Position numbers and translations under genes: made by a program. Positions 8,109 through 16,097 of a stretch of DNA of 64,000 bases are shown here, in pieces. Every line of letters starts with the position of its first letter. The stretch's first letter is position 1. Source of the stretch: Thermoactinospora rubra (lineage in GTDB: Bacteria > Actinomycetota > Actinomycetes > Streptosporangiales > Streptosporangiaceae); NCBI RefSeq assembly GCF_002093975.1, contig NZ_MSZZ01000032.1, forward strand, positions 62,001 through 126,000, given 5' to 3'. The notes under the pieces are model-generated. The model was not told where the DNA came from. It searched no databases and saw only the letters and a list, made by a program, of their open reading frames with translations.

Positions 8109-8833
8109 GTGCGGACCTTTCGCCTTGCCAGCAGGGGATCGTAGAAGCCGCGGCGGTAGCCGTACCACAGCCTGATCGAGATCAGCAGCATGCCCGGGAC
8201 CAGGAACCACTGCGGCCTCGTCAGGTCGAGCCAGACGGTCTCGTTCGCGCGGGTGAACTCCACGAGGAAGCGGAAGTAGGCGTATCCGGCGACGTACAGC
8301 GTGAACAGCTCGCCCGGCTGGGTGAGGCGGTCGCGCGCCCACATGATCAGGGCGAAGGCCGCGAGATGGAAGACGATCTCGTAGACGAAGCTGGGGTGCA
8401 TGGGCTGGCCGGTCAGGCACGCCGGGCATTCGGGGGTCGTGGGCGGCGCGTGCACGCCCCACGGCAGGGTCGTGGGACGTCCCGGCGCCTCGGTGAGGTG
8501 GCAGCCGATCCGGCCCACCGCCATGCCGAGGGCGACCGCGGGGGCGAACAGGTCGCCCGTCTTGCCCTGGTATCTGATGGCCTTCTTGGCGACGAGCACG
8601 CCGACGTAGGCGCCGGTGAGCCCGCCCAGGATGCTGCGCGAGCCGTACAGCCACAGCTCGCCGAGGTCGAGCGTCTCGGCGAACCCGGCCAGGCGCATGC
8701 CGACGGCGCCGCCGACCAGCGCTCCGGCCACGGTGACCAGGGACTGCTCGTTGAGCGCCCCGCGCCGCCGCGCCTCGCGCACGAACACGACCGAGGCGAC
8801 TGCGACTCCCAGGGCGACGAAGAGCTCGTGCAT
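8105..8833 (-). CDS. prolipoprotein diacylglyceryl transferase (Lgt)-family membrane protein
   Basis: 242 aa with about seven hydrophobic segments. Lgt-like signatures are SILGGLTGAYVGV, GRIGCHLTEAPGRPTTLPWGV and HPSFVYEI. The His of the classical HGG motif of housekeeping Lgt is not visible here (the position reads LGG). This is therefore probably a divergent homologue that moves a glyceryl or lipid group onto a different acceptor. It starts 4 bp after the preceding gene's stop and overlaps the radical SAM gene, so the three are translationally linked. Confidence 0.75.
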   Translation of the reverse strand: MHELFVALGVAVASVVFVREARRRGALNEQSLVTVAGALVGGAVGMRLAGFAETLDLGELWLYGSRSILGGLTGAYVGVLVAKKAIRYQGKTGDLFAPAVALGMAVGRIGCHLTEAPGRPTTLPWGVHAPPTTPECPACLTGQPMHPSFVYEIVFHLAAFALIMWARDRLTQPGELFTLYVAGYAYFRFLVEFTRANETVWLDLTRPQWFLVPGMLLISIRLWYGYRRGFYDPLLARRKVRT

Positions 8834-8837
8834 GGGG

Positions 8838-9614
8838 TCAGGAGTACAGGTTGGGGTTCAGGCCGGTGCAGAACCCGGCCGTCACGATCGACATGAACGC
8901 CCATCCGATCATCAGGCCGAGTCCCAGGCCTTTCGCCCAGGGCCTGCGCAGGAACAGCAGGACGAGGCCGCCGCCGATGCCGATGAGGGCCAGCAGGACG
9001 GCGCCCGCGACCACCGGGGCGGACGACGACGCCTCCCCGCCCATCGTGAACGCGGCCAGCCCGACGATGAAGTTGAGCATCAGGAACAAGGCGAACCCGG
9101 CGAACGCCGTGCCGACGACGACTCCCGTGTTGCTGTGGCCCTCGGGCTGGGGCGGGAGTTGGTACGGCATGCCGTGCGGCCCGTTGGGGTAGCCGCCCGG
9201 CGGAGGCGGACCCTGGTGGTGGCCGCCTTGCGGCATCGCCCACGGGCTCGGCGGCTGTGCGCCTTGCGGAGGGCCGTGGTGGGGCCCTCCCTGCTGCGGG
9301 GGTCCTTGACGGGGGCCGCCTTGCTGTGCGGGCCCTTGGTACGGCCCACTCTGTTGGGCCCCTTGGTACGGGCCGCCTTGCTGTGATGGGGAGCCTTGGT
9401 AGGGTCCTTCCTGCTGTGAGGACTCTTGGTGGGATCCGCCTTGCTGGGGTCCCTGGTACGGCCCGCCTTGGTGCTGGGGCCCCTGGTACGGCGAAGCCGG
9501 CGGTTGGCCTCCTGCCCGGCCTCCGGAAGCAGGGTCCTCCGGCCCGTCCTCGGACCGCCGCGACTCTCCCGGAGGATCGCGCCGATCGTCCGGTTCCTGC
9601 GGTGGCGTACTCAT
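8838..9614 (-). CDS. Gln/Gly/Pro-rich protein with C-terminal membrane domain
   Basis: 258 aa starting at the ATG after a GGGGGATTG ribosome site. Residues 1-165 are low complexity with many GPYQGPQQGG-type repeats. The C-terminal 90 residues hold three hydrophobic segments (VVVGTAFAGFALFLMLNFIVGLAAF, APVVAGAVLLALIGIGGGLVLLFL and LGLGLMIGWAFMSIVTAGF). This Pro/Gln tail plus DUF4190-like membrane domain is frequent in actinomycetes. It lies between the two-component system and the Lgt-like gene in one orientation, 26 bp behind the response regulator. Confidence 0.7.
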   Translation of the reverse strand: MSTPPQEPDDRRDPPGESRRSEDGPEDPASGGRAGGQPPASPYQGPQHQGGPYQGPQQGGSHQESSQQEGPYQGSPSQQGGPYQGAQQSGPYQGPAQQGGPRQGPPQQGGPHHGPPQGAQPPSPWAMPQGGHHQGPPPPGGYPNGPHGMPYQLPPQPEGHSNTGVVVGTAFAGFALFLMLNFIVGLAAFTMGGEASSSAPVVAGAVLLALIGIGGGLVLLFLRRPWAKGLGLGLMIGWAFMSIVTAGFCTGLNPNLYS

Positions 9615-9639
9615 CAATCCCCCCTTTTCCGGGATCAGA

Positions 9640-10284
9640 CTATGGTCCGGTATCCGCCTCGGCATAGTAGATCGCGGCCTGAACCCGGCTCTTCAGACCG
9701 AGCTTGTTGAGCACCCGGCTCACATGCGTCTTCGTCGTCGCCTCCGCCATGTCCAGCTCCTTCGCGATCTCCGCGTTCGACAGCCCGCGCGCGATGCACG
9801 ACAGCACCTCCCGCTCTCGCGGGGTCAGCGCCTTCACCGCCTCCGGCGCCGGCCGCGTCGGCTGCTGGGCGAACGCGGCGATCAGCTTCCTCGTGACCGC
9901 CGGCGAGATGAGCCCCTCCCCTCGCGCCACCAGGCGCACCGCCTCCACCAGCGACGCCGCGTCGGTGTTCTTCAGCAGGAACCCGGCCGCCCCCGCCCGG
10001 AGCGCCCCGAACACGTACTCGTCCACGTCGAAAGTCGTCAGGATCAGCACATCGCTCACGCCGGACAGCTCGCGAGTCGCCGAGATCCCGTCGAGCCGGG
10101 GCATCCGCACATCCATCAGCACCACGTCGGGCGTCAGCTCGCGGGCCATGGCGACCGCCTCCTCCCCGTCGGAGGCCTCGCCGACCACCTCGATGTCCTC
10201 GGCGCCGCCGAGGATGAGCACGATCCCGGCACGCACGGCCGCATGGTCGTCGGCGACCAGCACGCGAATGGGCGATTCACTCAT
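9640..10284 (-). CDS. NarL/LuxR family response regulator
   Basis: 214 aa. The receiver domain starts IRVLVADDHAAVRAG, with the phospho-Asp in VVLMDVRMPRLDG and the conserved Lys in GFLLKNTD. The LuxR HTH is at the C-terminus (LTPREREVLSCIARGLSNAEIAKELDMAEATTKTHVSRVLNKLGLKSR). The partner kinase gene lies immediately upstream. The start codon chosen is the ATG directly before SESPIRVLVADD. Confidence 0.92.
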   Translation of the reverse strand: MSESPIRVLVADDHAAVRAGIVLILGGAEDIEVVGEASDGEEAVAMARELTPDVVLMDVRMPRLDGISATRELSGVSDVLILTTFDVDEYVFGALRAGAAGFLLKNTDAASLVEAVRLVARGEGLISPAVTRKLIAAFAQQPTRPAPEAVKALTPREREVLSCIARGLSNAEIAKELDMAEATTKTHVSRVLNKLGLKSRVQAAIYYAEADTGP

Positions 10285-10452
10285 GGATCCTCCCGAGACC
10301 TGCGCTTCATCGTGCCGCCTTCCCCGCACCCGTGGACCGCTTCCCTGCGCCCGTAGACCGCCCACACCCGTGCGCCCGTCGTGCTCATGCCTTTGCGCCC
10401 GCCGTACCCACAGCCGTACGCCTGCCGTACCCACACCCGACCTCCGCCCCTT

Positions 10453-11598
10453 TCACCCGCCGGACGCCGCCGACCCCGTGGGCAGTGTCGCGCGCACCCG
10501 CCACCCGCCGTCGTACGGCCCGGCATCGAACTCGCCCCCGACCAGCGACACCCGCTCCCGCATCCCGATCAGCCCGGCCCCCGCCCCCGGCAGGCCCGCC
10601 TTTCGCCCGTTGACCGGGTTGTCGATCGTCAACGTCACCTGTCCCGGCTCGTAGCCCACCCTGACGCTCACGCGGTGATCGCCATGTTTGAGCGCATTCG
10701 TCAGCGCCTCCTGGATGATGCGATATCCCGCCAGATCCACCGAAGCGGGGATCTCACGCGGCGTGCCCTCGACGAGGATCTCGGCCTCCATCCCGGCCTT
10801 CCTCGACCGCTCCACCAGCGCCTCCGCCTCCGCCAGCCGCGGCCGCGTGATCTCCTCCGGCTCGTCTCCCTCCTGGCGCAGCAGCCCGATCATGGCGCGC
10901 ATCTCCTCCATGCCGCGGACGCTGTTCTCCCTGATGGACTCCATGATCTTCTGGACGGTCCCCTGATCCAGGTCCTTGCGTGACAGCGCGGCCGTGGACT
11001 GGATCGCGATCGCGCTGAAGTGATTGGCGATCATGTCGTGCAGCTCGCGAGCCATCCGGGTCCGCTCGGCGCTGACGGCCGCCTGGCGGTCCAGCTCCGC
11101 CAGGTGCGCGACCTGCTCGGCCCGGATCCGCTCCGCCTCGGCCTGGTCCCGCTGCTGCCGCAGCACGATCGCCGTGGTCACCGGCGTGACGAGCAGCAGA
11201 CCGGCCTGGACGGCGGCGAGGGCGAGAGTGCCCCAATCGCGGGCGATGACGCCGGCGACCGCCCCGGCCAACACCGCGATCGTCGACGTGGTCACGAGCA
11301 TCCAGCGCGCCAGCCTGACCGGGCCGTACAGCACCGCCGCGTAAAGGTTGTCCGTGAAGACCAGCGCCGTCGCCAGCGACGGCCCGAGGAAGGCGGCGTC
11401 GGCCCCGAGCGCCACGACGCCCAGCGCCAGCGCCGCCACCGGCTTGCGGCGGCGCACCACCACGCCCGCGCACGTCACCGCCAGCGGACCCGCGAGCGCC
11501 CAGCTCGGCACCCCGGCGCGATGGACGAATCCGCCACCGGCGATGAGGACGAGGCCCACGACGAAGACGCCGACGGCGATCAGCATCTCCCGTCTCAT
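10453..11598 (-). CDS. sensor histidine kinase (HisKA_3 type)
   Basis: 381 aa. The N-terminal 150 residues carry about five TM segments. The dimerisation helix has the phospho-His in RMARELHDMIANHFSAIA. The ATPase domain has NALKHGDHRVSV and GAGLIGMRERVSLVGG. It pairs with the NarL-type regulator 168 bp downstream. The gap between them is very C-rich with repeated CCGTAC/CCCACA words and no ORF. Signal unknown; control of the following membrane-lipid genes is possible. Confidence 0.9.
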   Translation of the reverse strand: MRREMLIAVGVFVVGLVLIAGGGFVHRAGVPSWALAGPLAVTCAGVVVRRRKPVAALALGVVALGADAAFLGPSLATALVFTDNLYAAVLYGPVRLARWMLVTTSTIAVLAGAVAGVIARDWGTLALAAVQAGLLLVTPVTTAIVLRQQRDQAEAERIRAEQVAHLAELDRQAAVSAERTRMARELHDMIANHFSAIAIQSTAALSRKDLDQGTVQKIMESIRENSVRGMEEMRAMIGLLRQEGDEPEEITRPRLAEAEALVERSRKAGMEAEILVEGTPREIPASVDLAGYRIIQEALTNALKHGDHRVSVRVGYEPGQVTLTIDNPVNGRKAGLPGAGAGLIGMRERVSLVGGEFDAGPYDGGWRVRATLPTGSAASGG

Positions 11599-11729
11599 GG
11601 CCTCATCACACCATCTCGCCGGGCCCCGCCGTTCCCACGAAGGTGTCGCCTGTGGATACACAGAAGGTTGTACACAGGCTCCTTTCCAATGACGAGGAAA
11701 GTCCCCTTTGACGGCCGAACACTGGAACC

Positions 11730-12272
11730 ATGGTTTTCGCGGTCATCGTCGCCTGTGAGATCGGCTTCTGGATCCTCCTCGCCCTTGGCCTCGCCGGCCG
11801 GTACCTCTGGCACTGGGGCAGGCTCAGCACCGCCCTCCTCGTCAGCACGGCGCTCCTCGACCTCGTCCTGCTGACGGCCGCCGTCCTCGACATGCGATCC
11901 GGCGCCCCCTTCGACCTCCGCCACGGCCTGGCGGCCGCCTACCTGGCGTACTCCATCGTGTTCGGCCACCGTACGATCAAGTGGGCCGACGCCAGGTTCC
12001 GCCACCGCTTCGCCGGCGGCCCCGCCCCCGCACGACCCCCCAAGGGCGGCATGGCCCGCGCCCGCTACGAATGGGCGTTCTGGCTGCGCATCGTCCTCGC
12101 CTACGCGATCGCGTGTGGCGTCCTTTTCGGCATGGAGTGGCTGGTGTCGGACGTCGCGGACACACGTGGGATCAGGGAGTTCATGTACGGCCTGGCCAGG
12201 GTCCCGGCGATCGCTCTGATCTGGCCCGTCAGCTACACGATCTGGCCACGCAAGGTCGAGTCTGAGGTTTGA
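11730..12272 (+). CDS. hypothetical integral membrane protein
   Basis: 180 aa with five or six hydrophobic segments (IVACEIGFWILLALGLAGRYLWHW, STALLVSTALLDLVLLTAAVL, HGLAAAYLAYSIVFGH, IVLAYAIACGVLFGMEWL and a last one near the C-terminus) and a Pro-rich cytoplasmic loop. It is divergent from the histidine kinase, sharing a 131-bp intergenic region. I do not recognise a characterised family. Confidence 0.7.
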   Translation: MVFAVIVACEIGFWILLALGLAGRYLWHWGRLSTALLVSTALLDLVLLTAAVLDMRSGAPFDLRHGLAAAYLAYSIVFGHRTIKWADARFRHRFAGGPAPARPPKGGMARARYEWAFWLRIVLAYAIACGVLFGMEWLVSDVADTRGIREFMYGLARVPAIALIWPVSYTIWPRKVESEV

Positions 12273-12328
12273 TGCGATATCTGGTTCGAGGCATCGCCTG
12301 AGACCCGCTATGCTTGCTTACGCAGCGA

Positions 12329-12401
12329 GCGGCCGTAGCTCAATGGATAGAGCATCTGACTACGGATCAGAAGGTTAGGGGTTCGAGTCCTCTCGGCCGC
12401 G
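12329..12401 (+). tRNA. tRNA-Arg (anticodon ACG)
   Basis: A 73-nt cloverleaf. Acceptor arms are GCGGCCG and CGGCCGC with discriminator G. The D arm is GCTC/GAGC, the anticodon stem TCTGA/TCAGA with loop CTACGGA (anticodon ACG), and the T arm AGGGG TTCGAGT CCTCT. CCA is not encoded. Integrase, IS and intron fragments lie 1.1-1.9 kb downstream, suggesting use as an integration site in the past. Confidence 0.97.
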
Positions 12402-12410
12402 CACAGCGAG

Positions 12411-12448
12411 AAGGCCCGCCACCAGGAGAAACCCGGGGCGGGCCTTTT
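12411..12448 (+). terminator. intrinsic terminator after tRNA-Arg
   Basis: Stem AAGGCCCGCC (12411-12420) pairs with GGCGGGCCTT (12437-12446), loop 16 nt, followed by TTTT. It starts 10 nt after the tRNA. Confidence 0.85.
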
Positions 12449-12650
12449 GCGTTTGTCGGAACAAGCTCTGGATCTTGCCAACACTGGTGGCTTCAGCCCT
12501 GCTTGTGGTGGCTTCCTCCACGATGGAGCCGGTCGGCCGTTCTCTGCGTGCACATGGTCGCGAGGACCTCGCATGGCGTCGATCAAGGAACTGTCGGGGA
12601 TGTCTGCTTGGGTCGTCCCGGAACGGGCGCTACACGGGCAGGGAGCGGGA

Positions 12651-13400
12651 ATGCGGCAGTCGGAGCGTTTGTGGCACCTCGTCCGGTCCTACGGCATGGG
12701 TGAGTGGTTCATGGCCGCATGGGTGGAGGGCCTGGAGGTGTGGGAGGCCGCCCGGCGTCTGGGGGTGTCGGTCGCGGACGTGGACGACTCGGTCGAGTGC
12801 ACCTGGGCCGATCTCCTGCGCGGGCGGCCTTCCGATGACGATGCGGCGGGGATCGTCTGGGCCGGCCGGTTGACGGGAGACTGGACGCAGATCATACAGG
12901 TGCGGGGGTTCGACTGCGAGCGGGCGTTGCGGGAGCTGTCGTACGGCGGGCGGGCGCTGCTGGTGTGCTGGGATCTGAACGGGCCGCGTGATCTCGAATA
13001 CGCGGTCAACGGCGAGTGCGTCACGGGGCTCGGCGTCACCGTCCCCGGGAAGCGCTGGGGACGTGATCCTCGGGCGCTCGACTCCTACGCGGAGGGGTTG
13101 TGCTTCGACTTGGGCGACTCCAGCTGGGAGAGCGATCCCGAACTGCCGCCGGGGTGGCTGGAGTACCGGGCATGGGAGGAGGCCCGGATGGAGCGCGGCG
13201 AGGACTACGGGGAAGAGGACATCCCCGACGAATGGCAGGACTTCATCGGACTCGCGGTCAACGGGTACAGCCCGCCTCTGGCGACCTGCCTCACGTCGGC
13301 TCTGGCGCTTGTCGGCAGGATGACAGGCAGGGAGATCGACAGGGAGTGGATGGACGGGATCCACACCCGCTACGCGATCCGCGATCGACATGGCGGCTGA
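12651..13400 (+). CDS. DUF6461-like protein
   Basis: About 249 aa. The first 60 residues hold an HTH-like segment (LEVWEAARRLGVSVADVDDSVECTWADLL). The rest fits DUF6461-type proteins (GDWTQIIQVRGFDCERALRELSYGGRALLVCWDLNG...YAVNGECVTGL...LCFDLGD). The ATG at 12651 is preferred because GGGAG lies 5 nt before it; ATG 12573 in the same frame is an alternative. It is the only intact gene between the tRNA and the mobile-element remnants and may be island cargo. Function unknown. Confidence 0.65.
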   Translation: MRQSERLWHLVRSYGMGEWFMAAWVEGLEVWEAARRLGVSVADVDDSVECTWADLLRGRPSDDDAAGIVWAGRLTGDWTQIIQVRGFDCERALRELSYGGRALLVCWDLNGPRDLEYAVNGECVTGLGVTVPGKRWGRDPRALDSYAEGLCFDLGDSSWESDPELPPGWLEYRAWEEARMERGEDYGEEDIPDEWQDFIGLAVNGYSPPLATCLTSALALVGRMTGREIDREWMDGIHTRYAIRDRHGG

Positions 13401-13515
13401 CAAGTGCCCGCCTCAGCGCAAAGCCCTGGACGGTCATGTCGTCTCAGGGGCTTGTCAGCGTCTATGGCTGATGTGACGGCTGTCGACGGTACGACACGTC
13501 ACGGCTATTCGACCG

Positions 13516-13965
13516 CTATGCGCCTATGGCTTGGGCGAAGATGTCGGCGGCCGAGGCTTCCGCCGTTCGGATCACGTGGGCGTAGGCCCGGAGAGTGATC
13601 GAAGGATCGGCGTGGCCGGGTCGGGCCGCGGCAACGTGGACGGGGGACGCCCGCGATGAGCAAGGTGGTCGCGTGGATGTGCCGCGCTCACGCAGCAGCC
13701 GGCACATGGTGGTCTGCGAGCACAGGTAGACGCCCTCGTCCGGCAAGGCGGCCCACACCTGGCCCGGGATCTGCCGAGGACCGCGCACGCTCGGGCTGTG
13801 CCAAGCGTTCCCTCCAGCGTGGGGAAGTGTTCGTCGATGACCTGGTTCACTCCGCGTCGGAGCCCGCGCTGCTCGAGATGTCCTGCGGCAACGCGAACGC
13901 TTTTCCCGCGCCGCAGGCCGAGCAAGAGCACCAGGACGTACGTAGCGTAGAGCGGGTCGTCGACC
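13516..13965 (-). pseudogene. tyrosine recombinase (integrase) remnant split by IS material
   Basis: Two integrase pieces are readable on the minus strand. At about 13872-13965 is DDPLYATYVLVLLLGLRRGK, the core catalytic-domain start. At 13516-13645 is ARPGHADPSITLRAYAHVIR followed by an Ala-rich tail, the C-terminal box containing the GH and the catalytic Tyr context. The usual Arg-His-Arg boxes between them are gone, and IS3-like sequence sits in the gap. No intact recombinase can be made. Confidence 0.7.
13672..13841 (-). pseudogene. IS3-family transposase (OrfB) fragment
   Basis: Minus-strand pieces in two frames match the N-terminal part of IS3 OrfB: GTARACAVLGRSRA (about 13758-13841) and PGQVWAALPDEGVYLCSQTT plus MCRLLRERG (about 13672-13760). 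No DDE catalytic core or inverted ends are visible. It interrupts the integrase remnant. Confidence 0.65.
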
Positions 13966-14024
13966 TCCCGCCCCCACCTGACCCGGTTCTCCTGGACCCC
14001 GATCGTTCGGCACCTGATCGTTCA

Positions 14025-14304
14025 AGGCCGCAACTCACCGATGACCCGGCCCTGGCTGCATACTGGACGACTCGGCGACGAGTCAAACCCCGCTGGACAG
14101 CCGCACCGTACGCCTGTCGGACAGGCAACAGGGGCGTTGACCGCTCTGCGGGGAGCACCTGCTCGGTGCCGACCGGCCGCCGGATACGCCCAGCCAGTGG
14201 CGCCGGTGGTGGCCGGCGGTCGTCCGCAAGGCGATCACCGGCGGCTACCTCACCTACGACAGCCACTCCGACGTGCCGAACGACATCATCCGCTTGATCA
14301 GATC
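14025..14304 (+). pseudogene. group II intron reverse transcriptase/maturase C-terminal remnant (HNH part)
   Basis: Plus-strand fragments read PQLTDDPALAAYWTTRRR in one frame. After a frameshift near 14090 they continue PLDSRTVRL..RQQGR, then CPLCG-like HNH sequence GEHLLGADRPPDTPSQWRRW and PAVVRKAITGGY. A TGA at 14138-14140 replaces the first Cys of the RCPLCG zinc knuckle. The RT domain and intron RNA are absent. This is the typical C-terminal tail of actinobacterial intron-encoded proteins. Confidence 0.6.
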
Positions 14305-14800
14305 GGATCCAGCGCCGCCCGAACTCGCTTGCGCTCGCCCATTCGCTCGGAGGAAAAGGAACGGCGCACGCCGAGCGAGCCGCCATTGATCTCGAATCAC
14401 TCCCCCGGATCTTTCGATCACATAGTATGCGGATGCAACATTTGTTGAATCGAATAAAATTCGAATATGCGGCCTCGGTTCCGATGATTGTCGAGAATCT
14501 GTCGGGTGTATGACGTCGACCCGCAAAGGCGGAAAGGAACGGTCATCATTGCGCCTCTTGCGGCTTATCGTCGCAGCTCAGGGATGGTAGGAGGTCGAAT
14601 TCCCGTCGATCGGCTGTGATGTATAGATCGAGATCCTCGCGAGCCCGGGCTGGGAGGTATCGGGTCCGGCACGCCGGCAGTCGGCGAGAAGGCCGATAGG
14701 TCTGGTTTTCTTGGGCGTTTCTTTGTGAATACATTTCATGGGCCTCGGGTATCGAGACCGATGCATCCCCCTCACGAACCCGACTCGAAAGGAAAATCCC
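14305..14800. other. AT-richer non-coding segment upstream of repeat gene
   Basis: No gene is supported. Base composition drops clearly at about 14400-14500 and 14700-14790 compared with neighbours. A small inverted repeat TCGAAT-aaa-ATTCGA lies at 14450-14464. The segment probably holds the promoter of the HPLLLAAL repeat gene, and its composition suggests acquired DNA. Confidence 0.5.
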
Positions 14801-15352
14801 ATGACCGCTACCGCAGAGGCCCAGCGTACCGAGACGACCGAGGCTGAAGGACGATCCCTGGAAGCCTTGCTGCTCGCTGCGCTTGCGGCTCGCCGCGAAC
14901 AAGGCGAGGAGGGCGGCATCGAGCACCCGCTCCTGCTGGCCGCGCTGATGCGGCGTCGCGGGGAAGGTGAGGAGGAGGGTGGCATCGAGCACCCGCTTCT
15001 GCTGGCTGCGCTGATGCGGCGTCGCGGGGAAGGTGAGGAGGAGGGCGGCATCGAGCACCCGCTTCTGCTGGCTGCGCTGATGCGGCGTCGCGGGGACGGT
15101 GAGGAGGAGGGCGGCATCGACCATCCGCTTCTGCTGGCTGCGCTGATGCGGCGTCGCGGGGAAGGTGAGGAGGAGGGCGGCATCGACCATCCGCTTCTGC
15201 TGGCTGCGCTGATGCGGCGTCGCAGGGGAGGCGAGGAGGGTGGGATCAGCCATCCGCTTCTGCTGGCTGCGCTGATGCGGCGTCGCGGGGAAGGTGAGGA
15301 GGAGGGCGGCATCGAGCACCCGCTCCTGCTGGCCGCCCTCGCAAACCGGTAG
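14801..15352 (+). CDS. tandem-repeat protein with seven HPLLLAAL units
   Basis: 183 aa. A 37-residue N-terminal segment ends with a degenerate unit (SLEALLLAALAARR). Seven repeats follow: GGI(E/D/S)-HPLLLAALMRRRGEGEEE, five of 22 aa, one of 21 and a last truncated one. Each has a hydrophobic LLLAALM patch, an RRR patch and an acidic Glu/Gly linker. There is no signal peptide or TM segment. GAAAGGAAA precedes the ATG by 5 nt. The helical-protein gene follows 95 bp later in the same direction. Family not recognised. Possibilities include a self-assembling scaffold or a multi-unit peptide precursor, neither demonstrated. Confidence 0.7.
   Translation: MTATAEAQRTETTEAEGRSLEALLLAALAARREQGEEGGIEHPLLLAALMRRRGEGEEEGGIEHPLLLAALMRRRGEGEEEGGIEHPLLLAALMRRRGDGEEEGGIDHPLLLAALMRRRGEGEEEGGIDHPLLLAALMRRRRGGEEGGISHPLLLAALMRRRGEGEEEGGIEHPLLLAALANR
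14912..15349 (+). repeat. 66-bp tandem repeat array (about 6.7 units)
   Basis: Units start at 14912, 14978, 15044, 15110, 15176 (63 bp), 15239 and 15305 (45 bp, truncated). They are nearly identical at DNA level, including synonymous positions (CTGCTGGCTGCGCTGATGCG), which points to recent expansion or gene conversion. Confidence 0.9.
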
Positions 15353-15447
15353 AGGTGGGACTCCCGATCGCAGGCAGAAAAGGAGTCCCTCAGCTCGCGC
15401 GAACGGGCAGCCAGGGACCGATCACATCGACCGCAGAGGAGCAACTC

Positions 15448-15831
15448 ATGGCGTCAGGGGAAGCCGCCGAACCGAGCGAGCATGACCCGGTGGAGTCGCT
15501 GATCGACGACGTCATTCGCGACATCCTCAACGAGGCCAGCCAGTCCACCAAGGCTCTTTCCCGCGGTGGAGACTCCATGGCCACCCTGATCGAAACCGCC
15601 ATCACATCGGCGCCGCGCGCGATGCTGAAGGCATCGACGGTCGAAAGGCTCCTGGTGGCACAGGTCCTGGCCGACGCTCTGGCCGATGCTCTGGCGCCCG
15701 CACTGGCAGAGGCGCTCGCTCCCGAGATCATGAAGGTTCTGGAGCAGTACACCGCCAATGCCAAGGCCGGTGACTCGAAGGCTGCGAAGACAACCACCAC
15801 AGCCAGGGGAAGCAGCAGAAAGAAGACGTGA
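15448..15831 (+). CDS. helical protein of unknown function paired with repeat protein
   Basis: 127 aa, starting at the ATG after GAGGAG. It is almost entirely predicted helix. An acidic N-terminus (EPSEHDPVESLIDDVIRDIL) is followed by a Ser/Thr-rich middle, a heptad-like hydrophobic helix VLADALADALAPALAEALAP and a Lys/Thr-rich tail ending SSRKKT. There is no signal peptide. It is probably co-transcribed with the HPLLLAAL repeat gene. Function not recognised; a coiled-coil or oligomerising partner is plausible. Confidence 0.65.
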   Translation: MASGEAAEPSEHDPVESLIDDVIRDILNEASQSTKALSRGGDSMATLIETAITSAPRAMLKASTVERLLVAQVLADALADALAPALAEALAPEIMKVLEQYTANAKAGDSKAAKTTTTARGSSRKKT

Positions 15832-15857
15832 GACATCGGAGGCGACGTTCACGGCTG

Positions 15858-15891
15858 GGTCATGGGCACCGGACACCTGGTGCCCATGACC
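15858..15891. terminator. hairpin terminator downstream of helical-protein gene
   Basis: A perfect 13-bp stem, GGTCATGGGCACC (15858-15870) with GGTGCCCATGACC (15879-15891), 8-nt loop. It lies 26 bp after the stop codon and between convergent genes. Confidence 0.7.
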
Positions 15892-16097
15892 ACGTCTTCT
15901 TCGGGCGTTGCCGACAGTCCAGCGTGCTCGGATGTGAGTCCGACCACTGAGCTCGCAGATCGGAGGGGCGGGGAGCTCCACGGTGGGGAGGGGCCTTTCG
16001 CGCCGGTACGTGCACCCGGTCGGTTCGGCAAACCGGCGTTCATGGCGATTGCCGCCGCGATCGTCCTCTCGCCTGGGGCCCCTGAGGCCTGGCGGTT

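Noticed and set aside
6553..8654. Radical SAM start further upstream (longer ORF to 8654)
   Set aside because: The extension reads through the Lgt-like gene in another frame; the ATG at 8108 overlaps its stop in the usual coupled way.
10285..10452. A small gene between kinase and response regulator
   Set aside because: Only low-complexity C-rich sequence with repeated CCGTAC words; no coherent product.
12329..12401. A duplicated tRNA 3' end as attR
   Set aside because: I looked for a second copy of the T-arm and acceptor sequence up to 17 kb and found none.
14912..15349. CRISPR array
   Set aside because: The repeats are contiguous and in frame with no unique spacers; they encode a protein repeat.
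14546..15444. Minus-strand repeat proteins opposite the HPLLLAAL gene
   Set aside because: They are mirror frames of the 66-bp repeats. The plus-strand frame has a good ribosome site and a partner gene.
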